DNA of 6,836 nt from Bacillota bacterium (GTDB lineage Bacteria; Armatimonadota; Hebobacteria; Hebobacterales; Hebobacteraceae), in the NCBI GenBank assembly GCA_030668755.1, contig DAOVEW010000052.1, forward strand, positions 1-6,836, given 5' to 3'. The notes beneath the pieces are model-generated. The model ran no database searches, had not been told where the DNA came from, and saw only the letters and a list, made by a program, of their open reading frames with translations. This document shows, piece after piece, positions 1-6,128 of this stretch. A program made the position numbers and the translations under genes. Position 1 is the first letter of the stretch. Each line of letters opens with the position of its first letter.

Positions 1-99
1 CGTAGGACCTCCATTGCTGAAGCCCTCCTGCCGCTCTTGATTGAACTCGACCTGCTGAACTAGCTGCGAGACAGCCCCCTGCCAGTCGGGGCGGTTCAT
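1..99 (-). CDS. Unidentified gene downstream of ymdB, N-terminal 33 codons only
   Basis: An open frame begins with ATG at 99-97 and stays open to the left edge. The N-terminus starts MNRPDWQGAVSQLVQQVEF and is rich in Gln, Glu and Asn; no family is recognised and it does not resemble SpoVS, which follows ymdB in many Bacillota. The start lies one base after the ymdB stop codon (101-103), the tight spacing seen elsewhere in this operon, which suggests translational coupling. About three quarters of codons end in G or C, consistent with coding. A weak purine-rich AGAG lies roughly ten bases upstream. The alternative is that the stretch is the 3' end of a plus-strand gene (frame 1, stop at 61-63), but the junction with ymdB favours the minus-strand reading. 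Function unknown. Confidence 0.5.
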   Translation of the reverse strand, partial: MNRPDWQGAVSQLVQQVEFNQERQEGFSNGGPT

Positions 100-100
100 C

Positions 101-892
101 TCAAGTCTCTGCTTCAACAAATTCCGTCACACGGACAATTGACTGTGCCCTACCTGTCTCCACATCGATGCTCGTCACCACGGCGTTCAATATCACTGGT
201 CCGCTGGCGACCTCGAACCGCGCTGGCATTCCGCTGACGAACCGCTCGAGAACCGCCTCTCGCTTCATCCCGATGATCGAATCCCGCGGCCCGGCCATGC
301 CCACATCGCTTATATACGCCGTTCCCTTCTCGAGGATCCGTTCGTCTGCCGTCTGCACATGCGTATGAGTCCCGAAAACCGCGCTCACACGCCCGTCCAG
401 GTGCCAGCCCATCGCGATCTTCTCGCTGGTGGCCTCCGCGTGCATGTCTACCACAATCACGTTCGTTTTTCCATGTAGCGCCTCGATTTCCCTGTCCGCC
501 GCCCGGAACGGGCAATCCAGCGGCTCCATGAACACCCTTCCCATCAGGTTCATCACCCCCAGGGGGCCGCTGTCCCGCGTCACGTACACCTCAGCGCCCC
601 GGCCCGGCGTCCCTGGAGGGAAGTTCGCCGGGCGCAGCACGCGGCGCTCGTCTTCCGCGAACTCGACGAACTCCCGATGGCGCCACACGTGGTTCCCGGT
701 CGTCAGCACGTCAACCCCAGCCTCCAACAGCTCCTCCGCGACCCTTGGCGTAGCGCCCAGCCCTCCCGCTGTGTTCTCCGCGTTCGCGATCGTGAAATCA
801 ACCTCGTGCCGCTCGATCAGATCGCCCAGGCACGCCCGCACGGCCGTCCTTCCAGGCCTGCCCACGATATCGCCGATGAACAGCAGGTTCAA
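101..892 (-). CDS. ymdB: YmdB family metallophosphodiesterase (TIGR00282)
   Basis: This 263-residue protein matches the full length of the YmdB/DR1281 family, dimetal calcineurin-like phosphodiesterases that hydrolyse 2',3'-cyclic nucleotides; in Bacillus subtilis YmdB affects biofilm and motility decisions. Visible metal and active-site motifs are GD (Asp8), AEN (Glu39-Asn40), TGNH (Asn67-His68), DMHAEATSEK (His151) and GTHTHVQTAD (His176, His178), all at family spacing; RPANFPPGTPGRG and YISDVGMAGP are also typical. The start is TTG, chosen because NLLFIGDIVGRPGR aligns with the family N-terminus and a GAGAGAGG ribosome binding site lies six bases upstream. It follows rny after 29 bases, as in Bacillota, which fits a role linked to RNA turnover. 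One oddity: the usual Asp after GNHxW is Arg71. The assignment to the family is firm; the physiological substrate is not shown by sequence. Confidence 0.95.
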   Translation of the reverse strand: MNLLFIGDIVGRPGRTAVRACLGDLIERHEVDFTIANAENTAGGLGATPRVAEELLEAGVDVLTTGNHVWRHREFVEFAEDERRVLRPANFPPGTPGRGAEVYVTRDSGPLGVMNLMGRVFMEPLDCPFRAADREIEALHGKTNVIVVDMHAEATSEKIAMGWHLDGRVSAVFGTHTHVQTADERILEKGTAYISDVGMAGPRDSIIGMKREAVLERFVSGMPARFEVASGPVILNAVVTSIDVETGRAQSIVRVTEFVEAET

Positions 893-898
893 ACCTTA

Positions 899-906
899 CC
901 TCTCTC
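899..906 (-). promoter_or_regulatory. Ribosome binding site deciding the TTG start of ymdB
   Basis: On the minus strand GAGAGAGG is followed by six bases and then TTG at 892. It supports the rare TTG start, since no ATG or GTG gives a family-like N-terminus. Confidence 0.7.
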
Positions 907-907
907 C

Positions 908-921
908 CAGCGGGCCCGCTG
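908..921. repeat. 14-base perfect palindrome between rny and ymdB
   Basis: CAGCGGGCCCGCTG is fully self-complementary. It directly abuts the rny stop codon (922-924) and lies just upstream of the ymdB ribosome binding site. In RNA it could fold as a five-pair stem CAGCG/CGCTG with a GGCC loop; in DNA it could be a dimeric protein site. There is no T-tract, so it is not a standard intrinsic terminator. Confidence 0.6.
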
Positions 922-2556
922 CTACTTGGCGTATTCCACCGCCCGCGTTTCCCTGATAACGGTGACCTTGATCTGCCCCGGATACTCGAGATCGGATTCC
1001 TGGATCCTGTCTGCGACCTCCTTCGCCAAGGCGGTCGCCATCACGTCGTCAATGTCCTCCGGCTTCACCAGAATCCGCACCTCCCGCCCGGCCTGGATCG
1101 CGTAACACCGCTCGACCCCTTCACACGCCTGGGCGATCTTCTCCAACCGCTCGACACGCCTAATATACCCATCCAGGCTCTCTCGCCGAGCTCCCGGCCG
1201 AGCGGCCGAGATGCTGTCGGCCGCGTACACGAGAACCGCCTCCACCGAACGGAACGGCTCGTCTTCGTGATGCGCGGCGATCCCGTGCACGACATCGGGA
1301 CTCTCCCGATAGCGCCGCGCCAGATCCACGCCTATGGCGGTGTGCGTTCCCTCCATCTCGAGGTCCACCGCCTTCCCGATGTCGTGGAGCAATCCCGCGC
1401 GCCGCGCCACGGCCTCGTTCGCGCCCAGCTCCGCGGCCATGATGCCAGCGATGTTCGCCACCTCGATCGAGTGATCCAGCGCATTCTGCCCCAGCGTCGT
1501 CCGAAACTTCATCTTCCCAAGCAGACGCACCAGCTCCGCATGCAGCCCCGTCACGCCCGTCTGGAAGGTCGCGTGGTCCCCCGCGTGCTGGATCCGCTCC
1601 TCCATCACGGCCTTCGCCTTGTCCACCGCCTCCTCGATCCGTCCGGGATGGATCCGTCCGTCGCTGATGAGCATCTCCAGCGCAGAGCGCGCAGTCTCCC
1701 TGCGGATGGGGTCGAAGCACGAAATGACGACCGCCTCCGGCGTGTCGTCTATAATCAGGTCCACGCCCGTCAGTTGCTCGAAGGCCCGGATGTTCCGGCC
1801 CTCGCGTCCGATGATGCGCCCCTTCATCTCGTCGGACGGCAGCCCGACCGCCGTCACCGTCGTCTCGCCAACATGGTCCGCGCTGCACCGCTGAATCGCT
1901 ACGGAGATGATCTCGCGCGCCCTCCGCCCGCTCTCGCGCTTCGTCTCCTCCTCCACCTGCTCCAGCAGCATCGCCGCCTCGTGGCGCGCCTCCTTCTCCA
2001 CCTCCGTCAGCACTATCCGCCGCGCCTCCTCCGTCGTAAGGCCGGCCACCCGTTCGAGCTCCTCTCGCCAGCGCTCTCGCTCCTTCTGCGCCTGGTCGCG
2101 CAGACGACCCAGTTCCGATTCCTTCTCCTCTACGATCCGCCCCCGCTTGTCGAGAGCGTCCATCCGGCGTTCCAGACCCTCCTCTCGCTGCGTCAGCCTA
2201 CGCTCCATGCGTTGCACTTCTTGACGTCGCCCGCGGTTCTCCCGCTCTATCTCTTTTCGCAGCCGATGCGCTTCCTCCCGAGCCTCCAGCAGCGCCTCTT
2301 TCTTCCTGCCATCCAGATCCCTACGCTCCCGCTCCAGCTTCCCCTCCGCATCCGCTACATCCCGCATCCTCCGCCAATACCGCGGCACCAGCAGGAAGTA
2401 GTACCCTGCGAAAAGGAGCGCCACTCCGGCCGCGAGAACGACAAGCAGCAGTCTCCACTCTTCAGGCAAGTCCAAGTCTCGCTCACTCCCTTCATCCGAT
2501 CCAATCCCTCCTGACACCCAGCTCGGGCCTAGCCGTTCTCCGGCCGGCATTCCCAC
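922..2556 (-). CDS. rny: Ribonuclease Y
   Basis: RNase Y is a membrane-anchored endoribonuclease that initiates mRNA decay. From the GTG at 2556 the product has 544 residues, slightly longer than the usual roughly 520. Domains in order are: a hydrophobic membrane segment at about 36-57 ([21 protein letters not shown]), a long charged coiled coil at about 60-215, a KH RNA-binding domain at about 236-300 with [12 protein letters not shown] at 246-257, then an HD phosphohydrolase domain with LDHS (361), LLHDIGK (His391-Asp392) and AAHHEDEP (429). The C-terminal conserved block [17 protein letters not shown] is also present. The start is uncertain: RNase Y normally has few residues before the membrane segment, while here there are about 34, and a hairpin covers the GTG. 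Alternatives are ATG 2550, GTG 2517 and TTG 2475, the last with AGGGAG upstream. The family assignment is secure. Confidence 0.95.
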   Translation of the reverse strand: MGMPAGERLGPSWVSGGIGSDEGSERDLDLPEEWRLLLVVLAAGVALLFAGYYFLLVPRYWRRMRDVADAEGKLERERRDLDGRKKEALLEAREEAHRLRKEIERENRGRRQEVQRMERRLTQREEGLERRMDALDKRGRIVEEKESELGRLRDQAQKERERWREELERVAGLTTEEARRIVLTEVEKEARHEAAMLLEQVEEETKRESGRRAREIISVAIQRCSADHVGETTVTAVGLPSDEMKGRIIGREGRNIRAFEQLTGVDLIIDDTPEAVVISCFDPIRRETARSALEMLISDGRIHPGRIEEAVDKAKAVMEERIQHAGDHATFQTGVTGLHAELVRLLGKMKFRTTLGQNALDHSIEVANIAGIMAAELGANEAVARRAGLLHDIGKAVDLEMEGTHTAIGVDLARRYRESPDVVHGIAAHHEDEPFRSVEAVLVYAADSISAARPGARRESLDGYIRRVERLEKIAQACEGVERCYAIQAGREVRILVKPEDIDDVMATALAKEVADRIQESDLEYPGQIKVTVIRETRAVEYAK

Positions 2557-2563
2557 GCCGGCC
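2542..2563. repeat. Inverted repeat covering the upstream rny start codons
   Basis: GGCCGGC (2542-2548) and GCCGGCC (2557-2563) pair perfectly around an eight-base loop. The loop and arms contain the GTG at 2556 and ATG at 2550, the two most upstream start codons of rny. No T-tract follows on either strand, so it is not an obvious terminator. It could occlude those starts in the mRNA. Confidence 0.5.
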
Positions 2564-2676
2564 CGCGCCGGATTGGATCGAGTAATGGCTCATGCCACCA
2601 TTTGCCGCGCCCCGCCGCCCCGGCTTGGCCCGCTGATGCTCCTCCGGGCGCAGCCGCAGGCGCAGCGACCAGCTAG

Positions 2677-3189
2677 CTATGAGTGCTCTTCTTCCTCGGC
2701 CATTCTCTCCAGCACTGTGCTCACCGTCTCAAACTCGAACCCCCGCCCCACCAGCAGCCGCCGCAGACGTGCCGTGTCCTGCTCCGCGGCTCGCCTCCCC
2801 CGCAGGCGCCGCCGCACCACCTCCATTGCCGCGCGGACCTCCATCTCGTCGTCAATCCCTTCATCCACCGCTCGCCGAATCGCGTCCTCCGAGAGACCCT
2901 TGCTCCGTAGCTCCCATCGCAGCTTCCGTCGCCCCGAACGGCCCGACGGCTGCCGGCTCGCAACCCACGAGCGCGCGAACTCCTCGTCGTCCACCAGACC
3001 CGCACGCTCCAGACCCAAAAGCACAGCCTCCATCACGCCCTCTCCGAACCCCACCCCACGCATCCCGTCTCGCAGCTCGGCCGCAGACCGCGCTCGGATC
3101 GCCAGCAGACGCAGACACTTCTCCCGCGCTGCTTCCTCGTCTAGCCCCGCCGCACCAGCTCTCCTAGTCTTGCTCCTCGCTCTTCTCAT
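2677..3189 (-). CDS. recX: Regulatory protein RecX
   Basis: RecX binds along RecA filaments and modulates, usually inhibits, their recombinase activity. The 170-residue product is all-helical and Arg-rich, near the usual 150-170 length. It shows the tandem three-helix repeats of the family: repeat 1 at about 20-65 (CLRLLAIRARSAAELRDGM...LERAGLVDD), repeat 2 at about 68-110 (EEFARSWVASR...RRKLRWELRSKGLS) and a degenerate repeat 3 to about 165. The motif LVDDEEFARSWV followed by GRRKLRWELRSKG is the RecX signature. The first 20 residues are a basic extension. The ATG at 3189 lies inside the last codons of recA, giving a 26-base overlap, which suggests recX translation depends on ribosomes finishing recA; a GGGG stretch lies about eight bases upstream. 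Position directly after recA confirms the call. A 120-base gap separates it from rny. Confidence 0.93.
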   Translation of the reverse strand: MRRARSKTRRAGAAGLDEEAAREKCLRLLAIRARSAAELRDGMRGVGFGEGVMEAVLLGLERAGLVDDEEFARSWVASRQPSGRSGRRKLRWELRSKGLSEDAIRRAVDEGIDDEMEVRAAMEVVRRRLRGRRAAEQDTARLRRLLVGRGFEFETVSTVLERMAEEEEHS

Positions 3190-4204
3190 CTTCTGTCCCC
3201 GCCGCCGTCAGACCGGCTCGCCGCCGGATCTCCGCCTCGAGCTCGTCCGCCACTTCCCCGCTCTCCTCCAGGAAAGCCCGCGCCTTCTCCCGCCCCTGCC
3301 CCAGGCGCGTCTCACCGTAGTTGAGGAATGCTCCCGACTTCGAGATCACCTCGAGTTCCACTCCCTTGTCCAGCAGACCGCCCGCTCGCGAGATCCCCTG
3401 CCCATAGATGATCTCGATCTCGGTCCGCCGAAACGGCGGCGCCACGCTGTTCTTCGTCACCCTAACCCGCGACCGCCCTCCGATGATCTCGGTTCCGCGC
3501 TTCAGAGATTCCATCCGCCGCAGCTCGATGCGCACCGAGGCCCAGAACTTCAGCGCCCGGCCCCCGGGCGTAATCTCCGGGTTCCCGAACATCACCCCCA
3601 CCTTCTCTCGGATCTGGTTCAGAAACACCCCCGCGGTATTGGACTGTCGAATCGAATACGCCACCTTCCGCAGCGCCTTAGACATCAGCCGAGCCTGAAG
3701 CCCCACGTGCGAGTCCCCCCGCGCCCCCGCCATCTCCGCGCGCGGCACCAGCGCCGCCACCGAGTCAACCACGAACATGTCCAGCCCCCCACTGCGCACC
3801 AGGATATCTGCGATGTCCAGCGCCTGCTCGCCCGTCTGCGGCTGCGAGATCAGCAGCGAGTCCAGATCCACGCCCACCGCCTGCGCATAGCTCGGCTCCA
3901 TCCGCTGCTCGGCGTCTATGTAGGCCGCAGTTCCACCCATCTTCTGCGTCTGAGCAAGAAGATGATAGGCGAGCGTCGTCTTGCCAGATCCCTCATTCCC
4001 GTAGATCTCGGTGATTAGCCCTCTCGGCACCCCACCTACCCCCAGCGCAATGTCGATGCCCAACGACCCCGTCGAGATGACGTCCACCGCTCGGCTCGCA
4101 GTCGCTCCCAGCCGCATGATCGCTCCCTTGCCGTGCTGGCGCTCGATCTGCGTCATTGCCAGGTCTATCGCCTTCTCTTTGTCCCCTTGCTCCTTCTTGC
4201 TCAT
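3164..4204 (-). CDS. recA: Recombinase RecA, with unusual active-site and interface residues
   Basis: RecA forms ATP-dependent filaments on single-stranded DNA, drives strand exchange and stimulates LexA self-cleavage. The 346-residue protein aligns end to end with E. coli RecA with an offset of +3: N-terminal helix (12-33, GKGAIMRLG), Walker A at 69-76, catalytic Glu99 in DAE, Walker B VVDSVAAL (144-152), loop L1 around 159-167, loop L2 from NQIREKVGVMFGNPE to PGG (196-215), and a C-terminal domain ending in an acidic tail. Start ATG 4204 is preferred over ATG 4213 because it forms an ATGA overlap with the thpR stop and gives the usual N-terminus. Odd residues are GNEGSGKT for GPESSGKT, QRME for HALD (100-103), GARGD for GE(M/I)GD, and Ser253 where E. 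coli has Lys250. The E. coli Lys72, Glu96, Asp144, Gln194, Phe203 and Lys248 equivalents are retained, so an active recombinase is likely. Confidence 0.97.
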   Translation of the reverse strand: MSKKEQGDKEKAIDLAMTQIERQHGKGAIMRLGATASRAVDVISTGSLGIDIALGVGGVPRGLITEIYGNEGSGKTTLAYHLLAQTQKMGGTAAYIDAEQRMEPSYAQAVGVDLDSLLISQPQTGEQALDIADILVRSGGLDMFVVDSVAALVPRAEMAGARGDSHVGLQARLMSKALRKVAYSIRQSNTAGVFLNQIREKVGVMFGNPEITPGGRALKFWASVRIELRRMESLKRGTEIIGGRSRVRVTKNSVAPPFRRTEIEIIYGQGISRAGGLLDKGVELEVISKSGAFLNYGETRLGQGREKARAFLEESGEVADELEAEIRRRAGLTAAGTEDEKSEEQD

Positions 4205-4785
4205 GGCCTCCATCCCCGCTCTAGTGCTTGCTCTTCCAGTATCGAGTAGATCGCGCCGGCGCGGGTCAGCTCGCTTTTCATCAGGAGCACGCGGTCCACC
4301 ACCATGCTCCCCAGCTCAACCTGCTCCAACTCCTTCATCTCCGCTCCGAGCCCCGCACCCGCCCCGGGCCGGCGCGCCCGGCCCAGCGTCAGATGGGCGT
4401 GGAACGGCCGTTTCTCGCGCTCGAAGCCGTGTCTCGCGCATGCCCCTTCCACCCGTGATGCCAGCTCGGCCAGCTCGGCCGCTCCTTCCTCCACCCCGAC
4501 CCACACCACACGCGCGCGGTTCGGGTTGGGGAATGCTCCCACGCCGCGAAAGCTCGCCGTGAAGGCGCGACTCCCCTCCAGCTCGTCGCAGACCGACTTC
4601 CAGAGCGTATCGAGGTCAGACCGCGCCACCGCGCCCAGAAACTTCAGCGTCATGTGCAACGACTTCGGGTCCACCCACTTCCAGTTCCCGTCGCCCCCCC
4701 GCAGACGCTCCTGCGCGGTTTCTATCCGCTCGGCCAGATCGCTCGGCAGCTTGACTGCGATGAAACTGCGGATCCGCTCGCTCAC
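4201..4785 (-). CDS. thpR: RNA 2',3'-cyclic phosphodiesterase / 2'-5' RNA ligase family (ThpR, LigT)
   Basis: This 194-residue protein is a 2H phosphoesterase. ThpR enzymes hydrolyse 2',3'-cyclic phosphates on RNA ends and can join tRNA halves through 2'-5' bonds in vitro. The two HxTx catalytic motifs are visible as HMTL at 44-47 (within SLHMTLKFLG) and HLTL at 131-134 (within FHAHLTLGRARR). The N-terminus RSFIAVKLP, the segment WKWVDPKSLH and the C-terminal DRVLLMKSEL are typical. The GTG start at 4785 overlaps the cinA stop as GTGA and has GGAGGAG five bases upstream; the longer frame from 4836 would add 17 residues with no family match and overlap cinA by 55 bases. The stop overlaps the recA start as ATGA. 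Placement between cinA and recA is as in Deinococcus-Thermus. The natural RNA substrate is unknown. Confidence 0.93.
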   Translation of the reverse strand: MSERIRSFIAVKLPSDLAERIETAQERLRGGDGNWKWVDPKSLHMTLKFLGAVARSDLDTLWKSVCDELEGSRAFTASFRGVGAFPNPNRARVVWVGVEEGAAELAELASRVEGACARHGFEREKRPFHAHLTLGRARRPGAGAGLGAEMKELEQVELGSMVVDRVLLMKSELTRAGAIYSILEEQALERGWRP

Positions 4786-6050
4786 TGCCGCTCCTCCGAC
4801 CCAGATCGCTTCCTCAGCGCCCCACAGAGCAGCCACAGCGCCATCTGCGCGGCTCGCTCCTTCACCATCGCCCGGTCCCCTCGCAGCCGGTGCTCCTCCC
4901 AGCTCACCTCCGCTTCATCAGCCAGACCCACATAGACCAACCCCACCTGCTTCGTGGGCGTTGCGCCCCCCGGCCCCGCAATGCCCGTCACCGAGAGTCC
5001 CACATCCGCTCCCACCGCCGCCCTCACCCCCGCCGCCATCGCACACGCTGTCTCCCCGCTCACCGCCCCATGCTCCCGGATCGTCTCGGAGGGCACCCCC
5101 AGCAGGTCGCTCTTGCTCTCATTGCTATACGTCACCAGCGAGGCCATCAGGTAGTCGGAGCTGCCCGGCACATTCGTCAGCCGGTGCCCGATAAGGCCCC
5201 CCGTGCAGGACTCCGCCACCCCGAGCGTGAGGCCCGCCTCTCGCAGCAGCCGCCCCACGATCATCTCCAGACTCTCCTCGTCCGTTCCGTAGATGTGGTC
5301 CCCAAGCCGCTTCCGGATCTCTCGCTCCACCGGCGCGATCATCTCCTGGGCCGCCCCCTTGTCCGCCGCGCGGGCCGTCAGCCGCAGATGGACCTCGAAC
5401 CTCTTGGCGATGGGGGCGATGGTCGGGTTCTGCTGCCCTCGCACCAGGTCCGCGATCTCGGCCTCCGCCTGAGACTCGCCGATCCCGGCCAGGCGCAGCA
5501 CGCGGGAGAAGATGGTGGCCGAGCCCTCCTTCGCGGCGAGGCCGGCCAGATGTGGCAGCACGGTCCGCTCCGCCATCGCCTTCATCTCCGCGGGAACGCC
5601 GGGAAGCGCGATGACGGTCTTGCCGTCTTGCTCTAGGATGAAACCGGGAGCCGTGCCGACAGGGTTCGGGACTATGGTAGCCCGCGACGGCACGCGCGCC
5701 TGTTTGAGAAGGCTATCGAGCAGCTCTGGCCCGCCCTGGCGGGCAAACGATCGGATCTTCTCCGCGGTCGCCTCGTCCTCGACGAGGTCGCCCCCCACTA
5801 CATGGGCGACCGCCGCCGCCGTAACGTCGTCCTCCGTGGGCCCCAGTCCGCCGGTGGCGAGCACGACGTCGGATCGCCCCAGACTGATTCGCAGCGCGGC
5901 GGCAAGTCGTTCGGTATTATCACCGACCGTAGTCTTGTGGTGGACGTTGATCCCCAGCTCGGATAGCTTCTCAGCCAGATAAACGGCATTTGTGTCGACA
6001 ATCTCCCCAAGGAGCAGCTCGGTGCCGACCGATACCAGCTCTACTTCCAT
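4782..6050 (-). CDS. cinA: CinA: competence/damage-inducible protein, N-terminal MoaB-like domain plus C-terminal nicotinamide-nucleotide amidase
   Basis: The 422-residue two-domain CinA is complete. Residues 1-170 form the MoaB/MogA-like CinA domain (VSVGTELLLGEIVDTN at 6-21, VLATGGLGPTEDDVT at 63-77, ALPGVPAEM at 148-156), associated in some family members with ADP-ribose/NAD-related pyrophosphatase activity. A linker domain follows, then the PncC-type amidase at about 260-405 with GVAESCTGG (Ser281 as likely nucleophile), Tyr308 and Lys313 in YSNESK, LLGVP, and SVTGIAGPGGAT. PncC deamidates nicotinamide mononucleotide for NAD recycling; this links to DNA repair because bacterial ligase consumes NAD. 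ATG 6050 is chosen because VELVSVGTELL is the family N-terminus and GGAGGAG lies just upstream; a GTG at 6095 would add 15 atypical residues. It is the first gene of the operon, behind a strong promoter, and recA expression probably depends on it. Confidence 0.95.
   Translation of the reverse strand: MEVELVSVGTELLLGEIVDTNAVYLAEKLSELGINVHHKTTVGDNTERLAAALRISLGRSDVVLATGGLGPTEDDVTAAAVAHVVGGDLVEDEATAEKIRSFARQGGPELLDSLLKQARVPSRATIVPNPVGTAPGFILEQDGKTVIALPGVPAEMKAMAERTVLPHLAGLAAKEGSATIFSRVLRLAGIGESQAEAEIADLVRGQQNPTIAPIAKRFEVHLRLTARAADKGAAQEMIAPVEREIRKRLGDHIYGTDEESLEMIVGRLLREAGLTLGVAESCTGGLIGHRLTNVPGSSDYLMASLVTYSNESKSDLLGVPSETIREHGAVSGETACAMAAGVRAAVGADVGLSVTGIAGPGGATPTKQVGLVYVGLADEAEVSWEEHRLRGDRAMVKERAAQMALWLLCGALRKRSGSEERQ
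4791..4797 (-). promoter_or_regulatory. Ribosome binding site deciding the GTG start of thpR
   Basis: GGAGGAG on the minus strand lies within the last codons of cinA, five bases before the GTG at 4785. It favours that start over the upstream ATG at 4836. Confidence 0.8.
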
Positions 6051-6053
6051 TCG

Positions 6054-6060
6054 CTCCTCC
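6054..6060 (-). promoter_or_regulatory. Ribosome binding site deciding the cinA start
   Basis: GGAGGAG on the minus strand sits three bases (GGAGG core five bases) before ATG 6050, a strong site that supports the shorter cinA over the GTG at 6095. Confidence 0.8.
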
Positions 6061-6111
6061 GGTTGTTCCCTCTGGAAGACCCGGACGGAGCCCACGTTTG
6101 TCCTGCTATTG

Positions 6112-6128
6112 ACTGTGGATTATACAGT
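6112..6128. promoter_or_regulatory. Candidate operator: inverted repeat ACTGT-N7-ACAGT over the -10 box
   Basis: ACTGT (6112-6116) and ACAGT (6124-6128) are perfect inverted arms separated by seven bases, centred on the -10 box of the cinA promoter. The arms match the CTGT/ACAG half-sites of the gammaproteobacterial LexA box, but that box has an eight-base spacer. A repressor here would block the promoter directly. SOS control of a recA operon makes a LexA-type site plausible, but no lexA gene is present here and the local LexA motif is unknown. Confidence 0.45.

Noticed and set aside
1..63. C-terminal tail of a plus-strand gene in frame 1 (stop at 61-63)
   Set aside because: Only 20 codons are visible; the coupled minus-strand start after ymdB is a better explanation, though this is not excluded.
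1267..2514. 415-codon plus-strand open frame antisense to rny
   Set aside because: It is a shadow of the rny coding strand, rich in Leu, Arg, His and Pro repeats, with no domain.
2573..4018. 481-codon plus-strand open frame antisense to recX and recA
   Set aside because: It has low-complexity Arg/Pro/Ser composition typical of the reverse strand of GC-rich genes, and recX and recA are unmistakable on the other strand.
3164..4204. Intein or intron within recA
   Set aside because: RecA aligns with the family from start to end at normal length with no insertion.
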